From Stenotrophomonas maltophilia (lineage in GTDB: Bacteria; Pseudomonadota; Gammaproteobacteria; Xanthomonadales; Xanthomonadaceae), in the NCBI GenBank assembly GCA_002387845.1, contig DGLB01000033.1, forward strand, positions 204 through 24,042: a stretch of 23,839 bases of DNA, written 5' to 3'. The position numbers and the translations under genes were made by a program. The notes beneath the pieces are model-generated. The model searched no databases. It was given only the letters and a program-made list of their open reading frames with translations, and was not told where the DNA came from. Shown piece after piece: positions 15,293 through 22,398 of this stretch (positions within the stretch are counted from its first letter, which is position 1; the number at the start of each line of letters is the position of its first letter).

Positions 15293-15597
15293 GGGGTCTT
15301 CTCCGTGTCAGCGCGCTTGGCACTGGGCTTGAACATGTCGAGCATGCGCTCGGTGACCACGTAGCCGCCGGCGGCATTGCCCGCGCCCAGCACCACCGCG
15401 ATGAAGCCGATGATTTTCTCCAGCGGGGTCTGCGCGTGCCCCAGCACCACCATCGCGCCGATCAGCACGATGCCGTGGATGAAGTTGGAACCGGACATCA
15501 ACGGGGTATGCAGGATCACCGGCACCCGCGAAATGATCACATGGCCGGCAATGGCAGCCAGCATGAAGATGTACAACGCCACGAACCCGTCGCTCAT
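15289..15597 (-). CDS. pntAb: NAD(P) transhydrogenase subunit alpha part 2
   Basis: This 102-residue protein is the membrane portion (part of domain II) of the alpha subunit in three-polypeptide transhydrogenases. It begins MSDGFVALYIFMLAAIAGHVIISRVPVILHTPLMSGSNFIHGIV and has three hydrophobic helices and a charged tail (MLDMFKPSAKRADTEKTP). HTPLMSGSNFIHGI is the family hallmark. It overlaps pntB by four bases. Its partner pntAa is not directly upstream. A plus-strand sigma-factor cassette intervenes, so pntAb needs a promoter in 15598-15750. Confidence 0.94.
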   Translation of the reverse strand: MSDGFVALYIFMLAAIAGHVIISRVPVILHTPLMSGSNFIHGIVLIGAMVVLGHAQTPLEKIIGFIAVVLGAGNAAGGYVVTERMLDMFKPSAKRADTEKTP

Positions 15598-15659
15598 TGC
15601 CGTGTCTCTCCCAGGCGGTTGTTCCGTGCCCCATCATAACCACGGGCTTAACGGATCGG

Positions 15660-15690
15660 CGCACCGGTCAACCAACGGTCCGCCGGTGCG
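15660..15690. promoter_or_regulatory. Inverted repeat in the divergent pntAb/sigma-factor region
   Basis: CGCACCGG (15660-15667) and CCGGTGCG (15683-15690) are perfect 8-bp arms 15 bases apart, placed between the starts of pntAb and the sigma gene. It could be an operator or a degenerate REP. The left arm is part of GATCGGCGCACCGGTC (15654-15669), which recurs exactly at 20637-20652. No clear -35/-10 pair was found nearby. Confidence 0.35.
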
Positions 15691-15750
15691 TTGTCACGGT
15701 GTCCCCCACGCGAGCGCTACCCTGTGCTGGTGAGTCCGTCCCTGCCGCCT

Positions 15751-16284
15751 GTGACTTCCGAGACCGACACCGTGCTGCCGGCGTCGCTGGACGCGTTCCT
15801 GGCCGGCATCGGCCCGCGCGCGTTCCGCTTTGCCGAGGCCGGACTGCGCCAGCGCGACGACGCGCTGGATGCGGTGCAGGACAGCATGTTGCGCATGCTG
15901 GCCTACCGCGAAAAGCCGGCGGCCGAATGGTCGCCGCTGTTCTGGAGCATCCTGCGCCGCCGCGTGGTCGACCTGCAGCGCCGCCGCAGCTTCCGCCTGC
16001 GCTTCTGGCGCAGCAGCGATGACGCCGGCGACCATGACATCGACTGGGCCGACAACGGGCCCGGGCCGGCCCAGGCCCACGAGCAGCGCGAGCAGTACGC
16101 GCAGCTGGTACAGGCCCTGCGCGCGCTGCCGGCGCGCCAGCGCGAGGCCTTCACCCTGCGCGTGCTGCAGCAGCTGGACGGTGCCACCACCGCTGCGGCC
16201 ATGGGCTGCAGCGAAGGCGCAGTCAAAACCCATCTTTCGCGCGCCCGGCAGGCGCTGCAGGACCACTTGGAGATCGCACTGTGA
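15751..16284 (+). CDS. ECF-type RNA polymerase sigma factor
   Basis: Region 2 reads RAFRFAEAGLRQRDDALDAVQDSMLRMLAYR and SPLFWSILRRRVVDLQRRR. Region 4 reads LRALPARQREAFTLRVLQQLDGATTAAAMGCSEGAVKTHLSRARQALQDHL, a helix-turn-helix of the sigma-70 region 4 type. There is no region 1 or 3, as in ECF sigmas. Starts are uncertain: GTG at 15691, 15730 and 15751 are all in frame and none has a good ribosome site. I chose 15751 because homologues I recall begin shortly before LPASLDAFLAG. A GTGA overlap couples it to a membrane protein, and a DUF3106 gene follows. Similar sigma/DUF3619/DUF3106 sets exist in other proteobacteria. Confidence 0.88.
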   Translation: MTSETDTVLPASLDAFLAGIGPRAFRFAEAGLRQRDDALDAVQDSMLRMLAYREKPAAEWSPLFWSILRRRVVDLQRRRSFRLRFWRSSDDAGDHDIDWADNGPGPAQAHEQREQYAQLVQALRALPARQREAFTLRVLQQLDGATTAAAMGCSEGAVKTHLSRARQALQDHLEIAL

Positions 16285-16610
16285 GCCGTCCGCACCCGCC
16301 CCTTCCCGACGACACCGCCCTGCAGCAGCTGCATGCGCAGGCGCTGGAACAGCTGTCGCCGGCCACCCTGGCCCGCCTGCGTGCCGCGCGTCATGCGCCG
16401 GCCCGGCAGCGTCGCGTCCACGGCTGGTGGCTGGCCACCGCCTGCACGGCGGTGGTGGCGCTGGGCCTGGGCTACAGCTTTACCGCACATCCGCCGGGCG
16501 CGCCGCCGGCACCGGTCATGGCCGGTGCGGTGGATGACAGTAGCGGGCTGCTGGATGAGAATCCGGACATGTACGTGTGGCTGGGTACCACCGACCTGGC
16601 GATGGAGTGA
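16281..16610 (+). CDS. Single-pass membrane protein, probable anti-sigma partner
   Basis: This 109-residue protein starts at GTG within the sigma gene's stop (GTGA overlap). Residues about 1-46 are polar and probably cytoplasmic, HGWWLATACTAVVALGLGYSF (about 47-67) is one transmembrane helix, and the rest (PPGAPPAPVMAG to WLGTTDLAME) would be periplasmic. Size, topology and position right after an ECF sigma gene fit an anti-sigma or DUF3619-like regulator. No zinc-binding HxxxCxxC motif is present, so it is not a ZAS-type anti-sigma factor. The role is inferred from context only. Confidence 0.75.
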   Translation: MSRPHPPLPDDTALQQLHAQALEQLSPATLARLRAARHAPARQRRVHGWWLATACTAVVALGLGYSFTAHPPGAPPAPVMAGAVDDSSGLLDENPDMYVWLGTTDLAME

Positions 16611-16612
16611 CC

Positions 16613-17035
16613 ATGAAACTGCAGACAACCCTTGCCATGGTGCTGTTGGCCTTCAGCGCGACCTGCGCGGCGCAGAGCGCCCCGCTGCCGGAGTGGGACA
16701 AGCTCACCCCGCAGCAGCGCGAGGCGCTGATCGCCCCCGTGCGTGACCGCTGGAACGATGCCCCGCCGCCGCAACGCGAGCGCATGCTGCAGCACGGGCA
16801 GCGCTGGCAGAGCATGACTCCGGAACAGCGCGAGCTGGCGCGGCGTGGCCGCCATCGTTTCGAGAACATGACCCCGGCCCAGCGCGAGCAGGCGCGCGTG
16901 TTGTTCGCGCAGATGCGCAGCATGACGCCCGAGCAGCGCACGGCCCTGCGCGAGCGCTGGGGGAAAATGACCCCGGAGCAGCGTCAGGAGTGGTTGAAGG
17001 CCAATGCCGTGAAGGACACGCCGCCGCCGCGTTGA
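16613..17035 (+). CDS. Periplasmic DUF3106 repeat protein
   Basis: The 140-residue protein has a signal peptide (MKLQTTLAMVLLAFSATCAAQ, cleavage about residue 20) and then a helical region built from repeats. LTPQQREAL, MTPEQRELA, MTPAQREQA, MTPEQRTAL and MTPEQRQEW recur about every 16-20 residues, alternating with RERMLQHGQRW-type helices. This is the DUF3106 pattern and recalls the LTxxQ motifs of Spy/CpxP periplasmic chaperones, though it is a different family. The ATG starts two bases after the stop of the membrane protein gene. It is likely the periplasmic output or sensor of the sigma system. Confidence 0.88.
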   Translation: MKLQTTLAMVLLAFSATCAAQSAPLPEWDKLTPQQREALIAPVRDRWNDAPPPQRERMLQHGQRWQSMTPEQRELARRGRHRFENMTPAQREQARVLFAQMRSMTPEQRTALRERWGKMTPEQRQEWLKANAVKDTPPPR

Positions 17036-17060
17036 CGCGCGTGACGTGTCAGCGCGCTAC
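17036..17060 (-). repeat. GTAG palindrome overlapping the pntAa stop
   Basis: On the minus strand GTAG (17060-17057) heads a stem: GCGCG-TGAC, loop AC, GTCA, one bulged base, GCGCG (17056-17036). The TAG is the pntAa stop codon. The hairpin fills the whole 21-base gap to the convergent DUF3106 gene. Confidence 0.6.
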
Positions 17061-18139
17061 CCCGCCACCCAGCGGGTCTTCGCCAGCAACTCATCGTCCC
17101 AATCGAACGCAATCGCCCCGTCCTTCACGAACAGGGCCACGAAGTTGTACAGGTTGCGCGCATACATCTCGCTGGCATGCACCGCGCCCTGGCTGGCCAG
17201 GTTCAGGGGGCCATCCACGATGACCCCACCCACGTCCACGGTCTGCCCCGGTCGCGTGGCTTCGCAGTTGCCACCGGTCTCCGCCGCCAGATCCACCACC
17301 ACGCTGCCCGGGCGCATGCCCTCGACCATGGCCTGGGTGATGATTTTCGGCGCGGGGCGGCCCGGCACGGCCGCCGTGCAGATGACCACGTCGACCAGGC
17401 GCAGGTGCTCGCCAAGACGGCGCTGCTGTTCGGCACGCTCCTCCTCGGTCAGCGCACGCGCATAGCCGCCCTCGCCCGCTGCGCTGACGCCCAGATCGAG
17501 GAACTTGCCGCCGAGTGATTCGATCTGCTCGCGGGTTTCCGGGCGCACATCGAAGCCTTCCACCTGGGCCCCCAGCCGGCGCGCGGTCGCCACCGCCTGC
17601 AGACCGGCCACGCCTGCACCCACCACCAGCACGCGCGAGGGCCGGATGGTGCCGGCGGCGGTGGTCAGCATCGGGAAGAAACGCGGTGCGCGCTGCGCCG
17701 CGATCAGCGTCGCCTTGTAGCCGGCCATGCCGGCCTGCGAACTGAGCACGTCCATCGACTGCGCACGCGTGGTGCGCGGCAGGCGTTCGAGCGGGAAGAC
17801 CTGCAGGCCGCGCGATTGCATCGTCGCCGCGCGCAGGGAATCTGCCTGCGGGTGCAGCATGCCGACCAGCGCACTGCCCAGCTTGAGCTGGTTCAACCAG
17901 GCGGTTTCCGGTGCCTGCACACACAGCACGATGTCGGCCTGGGCCGCACGGGTGTCATCGGCAAGATGTGCGCCCGCATCCAGATAGGCCTGGTCGGTGA
18001 AACCCGCACCGAGGCCGGCACCGGGTTCAATCCAGACCGTCGCCCCGAGGGCCGTGAATTTGCGCGCCGTTTCCGGTGTCAGTGCCACACGGCGTTCACC
18101 GGGTGCGCGTTCGTTGACCCCCAACACATCGACAGCCAT
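17057..18139 (-). CDS. pntAa: NAD(P) transhydrogenase subunit alpha part 1
   Basis: This is the soluble NAD(H)-binding domain I subunit of the proton-translocating transhydrogenase. The 360-residue protein begins MAVDVLGVNERAPGERRVALTPE and carries RTTRAQSMDVLSSQAGMAGYKA (about 122-143), a Rossmann motif VLVVGAGVAGLQAVATARRLGAQVEGFDVR (GAGVAG 174-179, Asp197), GGYARALTEEERAEQQ, and DLAAETGGNCEATRPG. Length is typical of the split form lacking membrane helices. It shares strand with pntAb and pntB but is separated from them by a 1.3-kb opposite-strand sigma cassette. The proteins must still assemble as one complex. Confidence 0.95.
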   Translation of the reverse strand: MAVDVLGVNERAPGERRVALTPETARKFTALGATVWIEPGAGLGAGFTDQAYLDAGAHLADDTRAAQADIVLCVQAPETAWLNQLKLGSALVGMLHPQADSLRAATMQSRGLQVFPLERLPRTTRAQSMDVLSSQAGMAGYKATLIAAQRAPRFFPMLTTAAGTIRPSRVLVVGAGVAGLQAVATARRLGAQVEGFDVRPETREQIESLGGKFLDLGVSAAGEGGYARALTEEERAEQQRRLGEHLRLVDVVICTAAVPGRPAPKIITQAMVEGMRPGSVVVDLAAETGGNCEATRPGQTVDVGGVIVDGPLNLASQGAVHASEMYARNLYNFVALFVKDGAIAFDWDDELLAKTRWVAG

Positions 18140-18208
18140 GCATGTCCCCGGGCAGTGGTTTAGGGGGATCGTAGCGCGTTCGGGGTGTTCGCGAGAATGC
18201 CAAAGGAA

Positions 18209-18225
18209 GCCGGGCAGAGCCCGGC
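18209..18225. repeat. GCCGGGC hairpin after the DUF1631 gene
   Basis: GCCGGGC-AGA-GCCCGGC (18209-18225) is a perfect 7-bp stem, 12 bases past the DUF1631 stop and 70 bases before the pntAa start. It shares its stem with the other REP-like units, but the minus-strand head is GCAGC rather than GTAG. It may stabilise or end the upstream mRNA. No U-tract is present. Confidence 0.6.
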
Positions 18226-18237
18226 GCTGCGTCAGCC

Positions 18238-20547
18238 TCAGTGGACGGTGGCACCCTTGGTGTCGAGGCGGTCGATGACACCCTGCATGGCGCTGTCGAA
18301 GGCACCGTCGTCGACGTGCGGACGCAGGCGGCCCAGGCGAACCATGACGGCCAGCTCTTCCGGCGAGGCCACGCAGAAACGCACGCCGCGGCGGTTCACG
18401 AACAGCAGGCGCGAAGAGATCGGGCTGACCCACGACAGCTTGCCCGCCTGCACCTTGCCGTCCTTGTCGACGAAGTCCAGCCAGCTGCCGATCTCCATGC
18501 CACGGAAGCGGTCGGCATCGGCGTTGTCGAAGTCGGTCACGTCGACCTTGCCTTCCAGCTCCACCCCGCCCGCATCCGCCGCCGGCGGAGCCGGCAACAC
18601 CACCTGCGGCAGTTCCGGCAGCGCGCGTTCCAGCTCCGGGCGCGATTCGGCGATCGCCTGCAGCGTGTCGTGCAGCGCATCGATCGCCGCCGTTGCCGCG
18701 TCGGCATGCACGCCCACACTGGCGAAGACCTTGCGCAGCACCGGCTGCCACGCCTGCAGCCACGGCTTGCCGACGATCTGGCGACGCGCCTCGGCCACTT
18801 CTTCCAGCAGGCCATCGGCCAAGGCCAGGGCCTCGCTCACCGCCGCGCCATCGTCGCCCTCACGCAACACCGTCAGGGTCAGATGGTGCTGCCATGGCTG
18901 GCGCAGGAACTCGTCGATCGCCTGCGGCAGGTGCTGGTCTTCCACCCGCCACTCCAGCTCGCTGGCCGCACGGGTGCGCGCCACTTCCAGCTTTTCCTGT
19001 CCGCGCTGGGTTTCCGCGGCGCGGCGCTCGGCAATTTCAATGCGGCGGCGGTGCTGGGCCAGGAAGTCGCGGAATTCTTCTTCCAGGGTCAGGAAGATCG
19101 CCAGGTTCTCATTGAACTCGGCCACCAGCCGCTCGATGATCTCCTCGACCTTGCCCATCAGCACACGCTCGGCCTGGCTTTCGCCGGTATTGCCCTCGCA
19201 GGCTTCGGCCAACGAGTTCAACAGCTTGCGCGCCGGGTGGGTCTTCTGCACGAACATGCGGCGGTCCAACATGGCCACCTTCACGAACGGCACCACCAGC
19301 CGGCCGATCAGTTCGCGCGAGCGCCCTTCCAGGTCGCGTTCGTCCAGCATCACGTCGAACAGCATGCCGACCAGGTCGATCGCGTCTTCATCCTGCGGAT
19401 CCAGGCGCGCCTGGGACGGGTCCACGCCCAGCTGGGTCGCGCCGGACAGCACTTCGCTCTTCAAACGCTGTGCCAGCGATTCACCATCTTCGCCAATCGC
19501 CGCGCGCAGGGTCGCACTCGGCGTGGCCTGCAGCAGCGACAGCACCGACATCATTTCGCGCTGGCTCAACGGACGCTGCTGGCCCACCGCCACGCTGGCC
19601 GCCGAGGTGGCGTCCTCGCGCACGTGGCGGGTCTGCTGCAGCAGTTCGTGCAGCGCTTCCAGCAGCATGCCCTGGTTGCCGTTCATGGCCTCGGCTTCGC
19701 CGGCTTCCTGGTAGGCCGCCTGCGCCGACTGCATGCGCCCACGACTGGCCGCCCAGCGGTCGGCGAAACGCCGCGCCCAGGCCGGGGCCGAGCTGTCATC
19801 GCCGCGCGCCTGTGCTTCCGGGTCCAGCGCGTCAACCAGTTCGTCCAGTTCATTGCGGGCAGCCGGCGGACGCGCGGCCGGCTTGCGCGGGGCCGCCATC
19901 TGCGGCATCACGCCGGCGGCGGCCAGTTGTTCGTCCAGCTTTTCATAGCGCTTGCCGATCGGCCCGTGCAGGTCGCGCTCGCACAGTTTGATCAGCACCA
20001 GGCGCACTTCCGGGGCCAGTTCACAGTCGGCAAACGCCTCGTGGATGGCCACGCCAATATGCTCGGGGCTGATCGGATTGGTATCGGCGTTCAGCTCCAG
20101 GCCGCCGGCGATCCAGCCCAGGCGGCGGTCCAGCCGCGCCAGCACCGGCTTCCAGTCGCGCAGCAGGACCACGGCGAAGTTGCGCACCGCCAAGCGGGAT
20201 TCCAGCACGTGTTCGGGCACCAGGCTCAGCCCGCCCTCGACCTGGCCGGCCAGAACCGCCTCGGCCGACAGGGGCTGCCCGTGTTCCAGCGCGTCCCAGG
20301 CCAGCGACAAGTGGGCACGGAACCCGGCCGCGATCTCCTCGCGGCGGCGGCGCAGCTCGCGCATGCCATCCAGGAACAGCAGCTGCGACGCGCCGGCATT
20401 GCTGGCGCGGTCGAACAGCACATCGTCAAAGCGGGCCAGCACGGTCGCAAACGACTCGGCCAGCCCGGGCAGGGCAGCTTCGCGCGCGAGCTTCAGCAGG
20501 GCCGGGTCGCGGCCTGCCTGCGCCATGACGTCGGGCGTGGCGATCAT
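18238..20547 (-). CDS. DUF1631 family large helical protein
   Basis: This 769-residue protein matches DUF1631, sometimes mislabelled thymidine phosphorylase. It has no signal peptide. The N-terminal 190 residues are helical (FDDVLFDRASNAGASQLLFLDGMRELRRRREEI), followed by a disordered Ala/Pro/Arg stretch (about 215-250). The core holds LSQREMMSVLSLLQ, DEDAIDLVGMLFDVMLDERDL, LIGRLVVPFVKVAMLDRRMFVQKTHPARKLLN, and a long charged helix (FLAQHRRRIEIAERRAAETQRGQEKLEVARTRAASELEW). The C-terminal 120 residues (GSWLDFVDKDGKVQAGKLSWVSPISSRLLFVNRRGVRF) look beta-rich and somewhat PilZ-like, without a clear RxxxR motif. GGGGAG lies nine bases before the ATG. Function is unknown. Confidence 0.88.
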   Translation of the reverse strand: MIATPDVMAQAGRDPALLKLAREAALPGLAESFATVLARFDDVLFDRASNAGASQLLFLDGMRELRRRREEIAAGFRAHLSLAWDALEHGQPLSAEAVLAGQVEGGLSLVPEHVLESRLAVRNFAVVLLRDWKPVLARLDRRLGWIAGGLELNADTNPISPEHIGVAIHEAFADCELAPEVRLVLIKLCERDLHGPIGKRYEKLDEQLAAAGVMPQMAAPRKPAARPPAARNELDELVDALDPEAQARGDDSSAPAWARRFADRWAASRGRMQSAQAAYQEAGEAEAMNGNQGMLLEALHELLQQTRHVREDATSAASVAVGQQRPLSQREMMSVLSLLQATPSATLRAAIGEDGESLAQRLKSEVLSGATQLGVDPSQARLDPQDEDAIDLVGMLFDVMLDERDLEGRSRELIGRLVVPFVKVAMLDRRMFVQKTHPARKLLNSLAEACEGNTGESQAERVLMGKVEEIIERLVAEFNENLAIFLTLEEEFRDFLAQHRRRIEIAERRAAETQRGQEKLEVARTRAASELEWRVEDQHLPQAIDEFLRQPWQHHLTLTVLREGDDGAAVSEALALADGLLEEVAEARRQIVGKPWLQAWQPVLRKVFASVGVHADAATAAIDALHDTLQAIAESRPELERALPELPQVVLPAPPAADAGGVELEGKVDVTDFDNADADRFRGMEIGSWLDFVDKDGKVQAGKLSWVSPISSRLLFVNRRGVRFCVASPEELAVMVRLGRLRPHVDDGAFDSAMQGVIDRLDTKGATVH

Positions 20548-20633
20548 GCGAAAAGGCTCCCCACCTTCCCAAGGTCGAAATGCAACATGGATAAACCGGA
20601 TGCCGATGCCCCCCAGGCACCCGCACGCGGATG

Positions 20634-20652
20634 GTAGATCGGCGCACCGGTC
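20634..20652 (+). repeat. Short GTAG-headed hairpin
   Basis: GTAG at 20634-20637 is followed by ATCGGCGCACCGGTC. GATCGG-CGCA-CCGGTC forms a 6-bp stem with one G-T pair. The same 16 bases, GATCGGCGCACCGGTC, occur at 15654-15669. It is probably a degenerate REP unit. Confidence 0.4.
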
Positions 20653-20770
20653 GGGGACAGTGAAACAGTCCTCACTTCAAACCTCACAACCGGGTACCGG
20701 CAGGCCTTGTATCGTAAGGCCAGTGCCCACCGGAAGCGAGTACAGGAGTGTGAAGGGATGGGTTTCATTA

Positions 20771-20786
20771 AGTGATGTGCATCACG
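20771..20786. promoter_or_regulatory. CRP/Clp-like binding site in a divergent promoter region
   Basis: AGTGATGTGCATCACG contains GTGA-N6-TCAC, the core of the CRP/Clp/Vfr consensus TGTGA-N6-TCACA, as a perfect dyad. It lies in the 329-base gap between the DUF1631 gene and the nitroreductase gene. Its centre is about 66 bases upstream of the TATAAT box for the nitroreductase. The rest of the gap holds a GTAG hairpin and nothing else I recognise. Confidence 0.5.
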
Positions 20787-20841
20787 TTTCGTCGTAAATG
20801 GCACACAGTTGCCCAAGACCGACGTCACAAAGCGCCCCGAC

Positions 20842-20847
20842 TATAAT
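20842..20847 (+). promoter_or_regulatory. TATAAT -10 box upstream of the nitroreductase gene
   Basis: A perfect TATAAT lies 29 bases before the ATG at 20877. The matching -35 position (about 20819-20824, CCGACG) is poor, which is compatible with an activator such as a CRP-like protein. Transcription would start near 20854, giving a short leader. Confidence 0.6.
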
Positions 20848-20876
20848 CGTGTTCCAGTGAAATCCTGTTGAGTGCC

Positions 20877-21452
20877 ATGCCCGAATCCCCTGCGCTGCAA
20901 GCCCTGGACGCCCGTCGCTCGGTCCCCGCCCTGCAGCTGGCCGCACCCGGTCCCGACCGGGAAACCCTGCTGCGGATGCTCGCCTCGGCGGTCCGCGTTC
21001 CCGACCACGGCAAGAAGGTGCCGTTCCGGTTCCTGAGCATCCAGGGTGATGCCCGTCACACTCTGGGCGCGTTCCTGGCCGAGCGCAGCCGCGCCCGTGA
21101 CCTGAACGCGTCTGACGCCCAGGTCGAGAAAGACCGCCTGCGTTTTTCGCACGCCCCGCTGATCGTCACGGTCATCGCCAGCCCCACCCCCAGCCCCAAG
21201 GTGCCGGAGCAGGAGCAGCTGATGACCGCCGGCTGCGTCTGCTTCGCCCTGCTGCAGGCGGCCCAAGCCCTGGGCTTTGGTGCGCAGTGGCTGACCGCCT
21301 GGATGGCGTTCGACCCGGTGGTGCACGCCCACCTGGGCCTGGCCGAGCACGAGCGCATTGCCGGTTTCATTCATATCGGCACGCCCAAGGCCGAGGTGCC
21401 CGAACGCGAACGACCGGACCCGGCGGCGCTGCTGCAGGACTGGGTGGGCTGA
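20877..21452 (+). CDS. Nitroreductase family protein (YdjA-like)
   Basis: The protein is 191 residues from ATG 20877. A TTG at 20868 in the same frame is a less likely start. It has the NfsB/YdjA-type FMN-binding opening LDARRSVPALQLAAPGPDRETLLRMLASAVRVPDHGKKVPFRF, then TVIASPTPSPKVPEQEQLMTAGCVCFALLQAAQALGFGAQWLTAW and the ending IAGFIHIGTPK. The small size and the VPDHGKKVPFRF segment fit the YdjA subgroup, whose members reduce nitro compounds with NAD(P)H; the physiological substrate is unclear. The exonuclease gene begins one base after its stop. A TATAAT box and a CRP-like site lie upstream, so it is the first gene of this + run. Confidence 0.92.
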   Translation: MPESPALQALDARRSVPALQLAAPGPDRETLLRMLASAVRVPDHGKKVPFRFLSIQGDARHTLGAFLAERSRARDLNASDAQVEKDRLRFSHAPLIVTVIASPTPSPKVPEQEQLMTAGCVCFALLQAAQALGFGAQWLTAWMAFDPVVHAHLGLAEHERIAGFIHIGTPKAEVPERERPDPAALLQDWVG

Positions 21453-21453
21453 G

Positions 21454-22398
21454 ATGATCCAGGCTCCGCCCGGGCTGGCCGTGCGCCCGCCGCTGTATCT
21501 GGTCGATGCCAGCCTGTATGTGTTCCGGGCCTGGCACTCGATGCCCAACGAGTTCCAGGATCAGCAGGGCTGGCCGACCAACGCGGTGCACGGGTTCGCC
21601 CGTTTCCTGCTGGACCTGCTGGAGCGCGAGCGCCCGCAGCATATCGCCGTGGCCTTCGACGAGGCCCTGGACAGCTGTTTCCGGCACCGCTTGTACGCCG
21701 CCTACAAGGCCAATCGCGACCCGGCCCCGGAGGAGCTGCGGCGCCAGTTCGCGCACTGCAAGGCGCTGTGCCTGGCACTGGGCCTGACGGTGCTGGCGCA
21801 CCACGAATACGAAGCTGACGATTTGATCGGCAGCGCCCTGCATGCCAGCCGCCCCGGTGGCATGCGTGGGGTGATCATTTCCGCCGACAAGGACCTGTCG
21901 CAGCTGCTGCATGAGCACGACGAGCAGTGGGACTACGCGCGCAACCAGCGCTGGGGCATGGCCGGGGTGAAGGCCCGCCACGGGGTGCAGGCGCATCAGA
22001 TTGCCGACTATCTGGCGCTGTCCGGTGACGCGGTGGACAACATTCCCGGCGTGACCGGCGTCGGCGCGAAGTCGGCCGCCGTGCTGCTGGCCCACTTCGG
22101 CAGCCTGGACACGCTGTACGAGCGCCTGGACGAAGTGCCGTTCCTGCGCCTGCGTGGCGCGGCGCAGATGGCGGTACGCCTGCGCGAACAGCGCGAGCAC
22201 GCGCTGCTGTGGCGGCAGCTGACCACCATCGCCCTGGATGCGCCGCTGGATGCGGCCGGCTTCGGCCGTGCCAGTGGCGACCCGCAGATGCTGCAGGGAT
22301 TGTGCGATGCACTGCGCTTCGGCCCGCTCACCCGCCGCCGCCTGTTCACCGCCGGCGGTCTTTCCGATTCCTCTTCTGTTGCCAACGAGTTCGCATGA
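21454..22398 (+). CDS. 5'-3' exonuclease / flap endonuclease family protein
   Basis: The 314-residue protein resembles the N-terminal 5' nuclease domain of DNA polymerase I as a separate polypeptide. The PIN-like domain has LYLVDASLYVFRAWHSMP (Asp18), IAVAFDE (Asp69, Glu70), YEADDLIGS (Glu120, Asp122, Asp123) and ISADKDLSQLL (Asp145, Asp147). The helix-three-turn-helix region is YLALSGDAVDNIPGVTGVGAKSAAVLLAHFGSLD, with Asp192 and Asp195. All the usual metal-binding acids seem present, unlike E. coli ExoIX (Xni), which lacks some. The likely role is flap or RNA primer removal. It starts one base after the nitroreductase stop and ends in an ATGA overlap with the Nudix gene. Confidence 0.92.
   Translation: MIQAPPGLAVRPPLYLVDASLYVFRAWHSMPNEFQDQQGWPTNAVHGFARFLLDLLERERPQHIAVAFDEALDSCFRHRLYAAYKANRDPAPEELRRQFAHCKALCLALGLTVLAHHEYEADDLIGSALHASRPGGMRGVIISADKDLSQLLHEHDEQWDYARNQRWGMAGVKARHGVQAHQIADYLALSGDAVDNIPGVTGVGAKSAAVLLAHFGSLDTLYERLDEVPFLRLRGAAQMAVRLREQREHALLWRQLTTIALDAPLDAAGFGRASGDPQMLQGLCDALRFGPLTRRRLFTAGGLSDSSSVANEFA

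Noticed and set aside
18241..20637. A 798-codon plus-strand frame opposite the DUF1631 gene
   Set aside because: It is a His/Gln/Arg-rich shadow of the real minus-strand gene, with no recognisable domain.
20587..20637. A 16-codon frame, ATG GAT AAA to TGG TAG, upstream of the nitroreductase
   Set aside because: There is no good ribosome site and the length is too short to judge. Its stop merely falls on another GTAG repeat.
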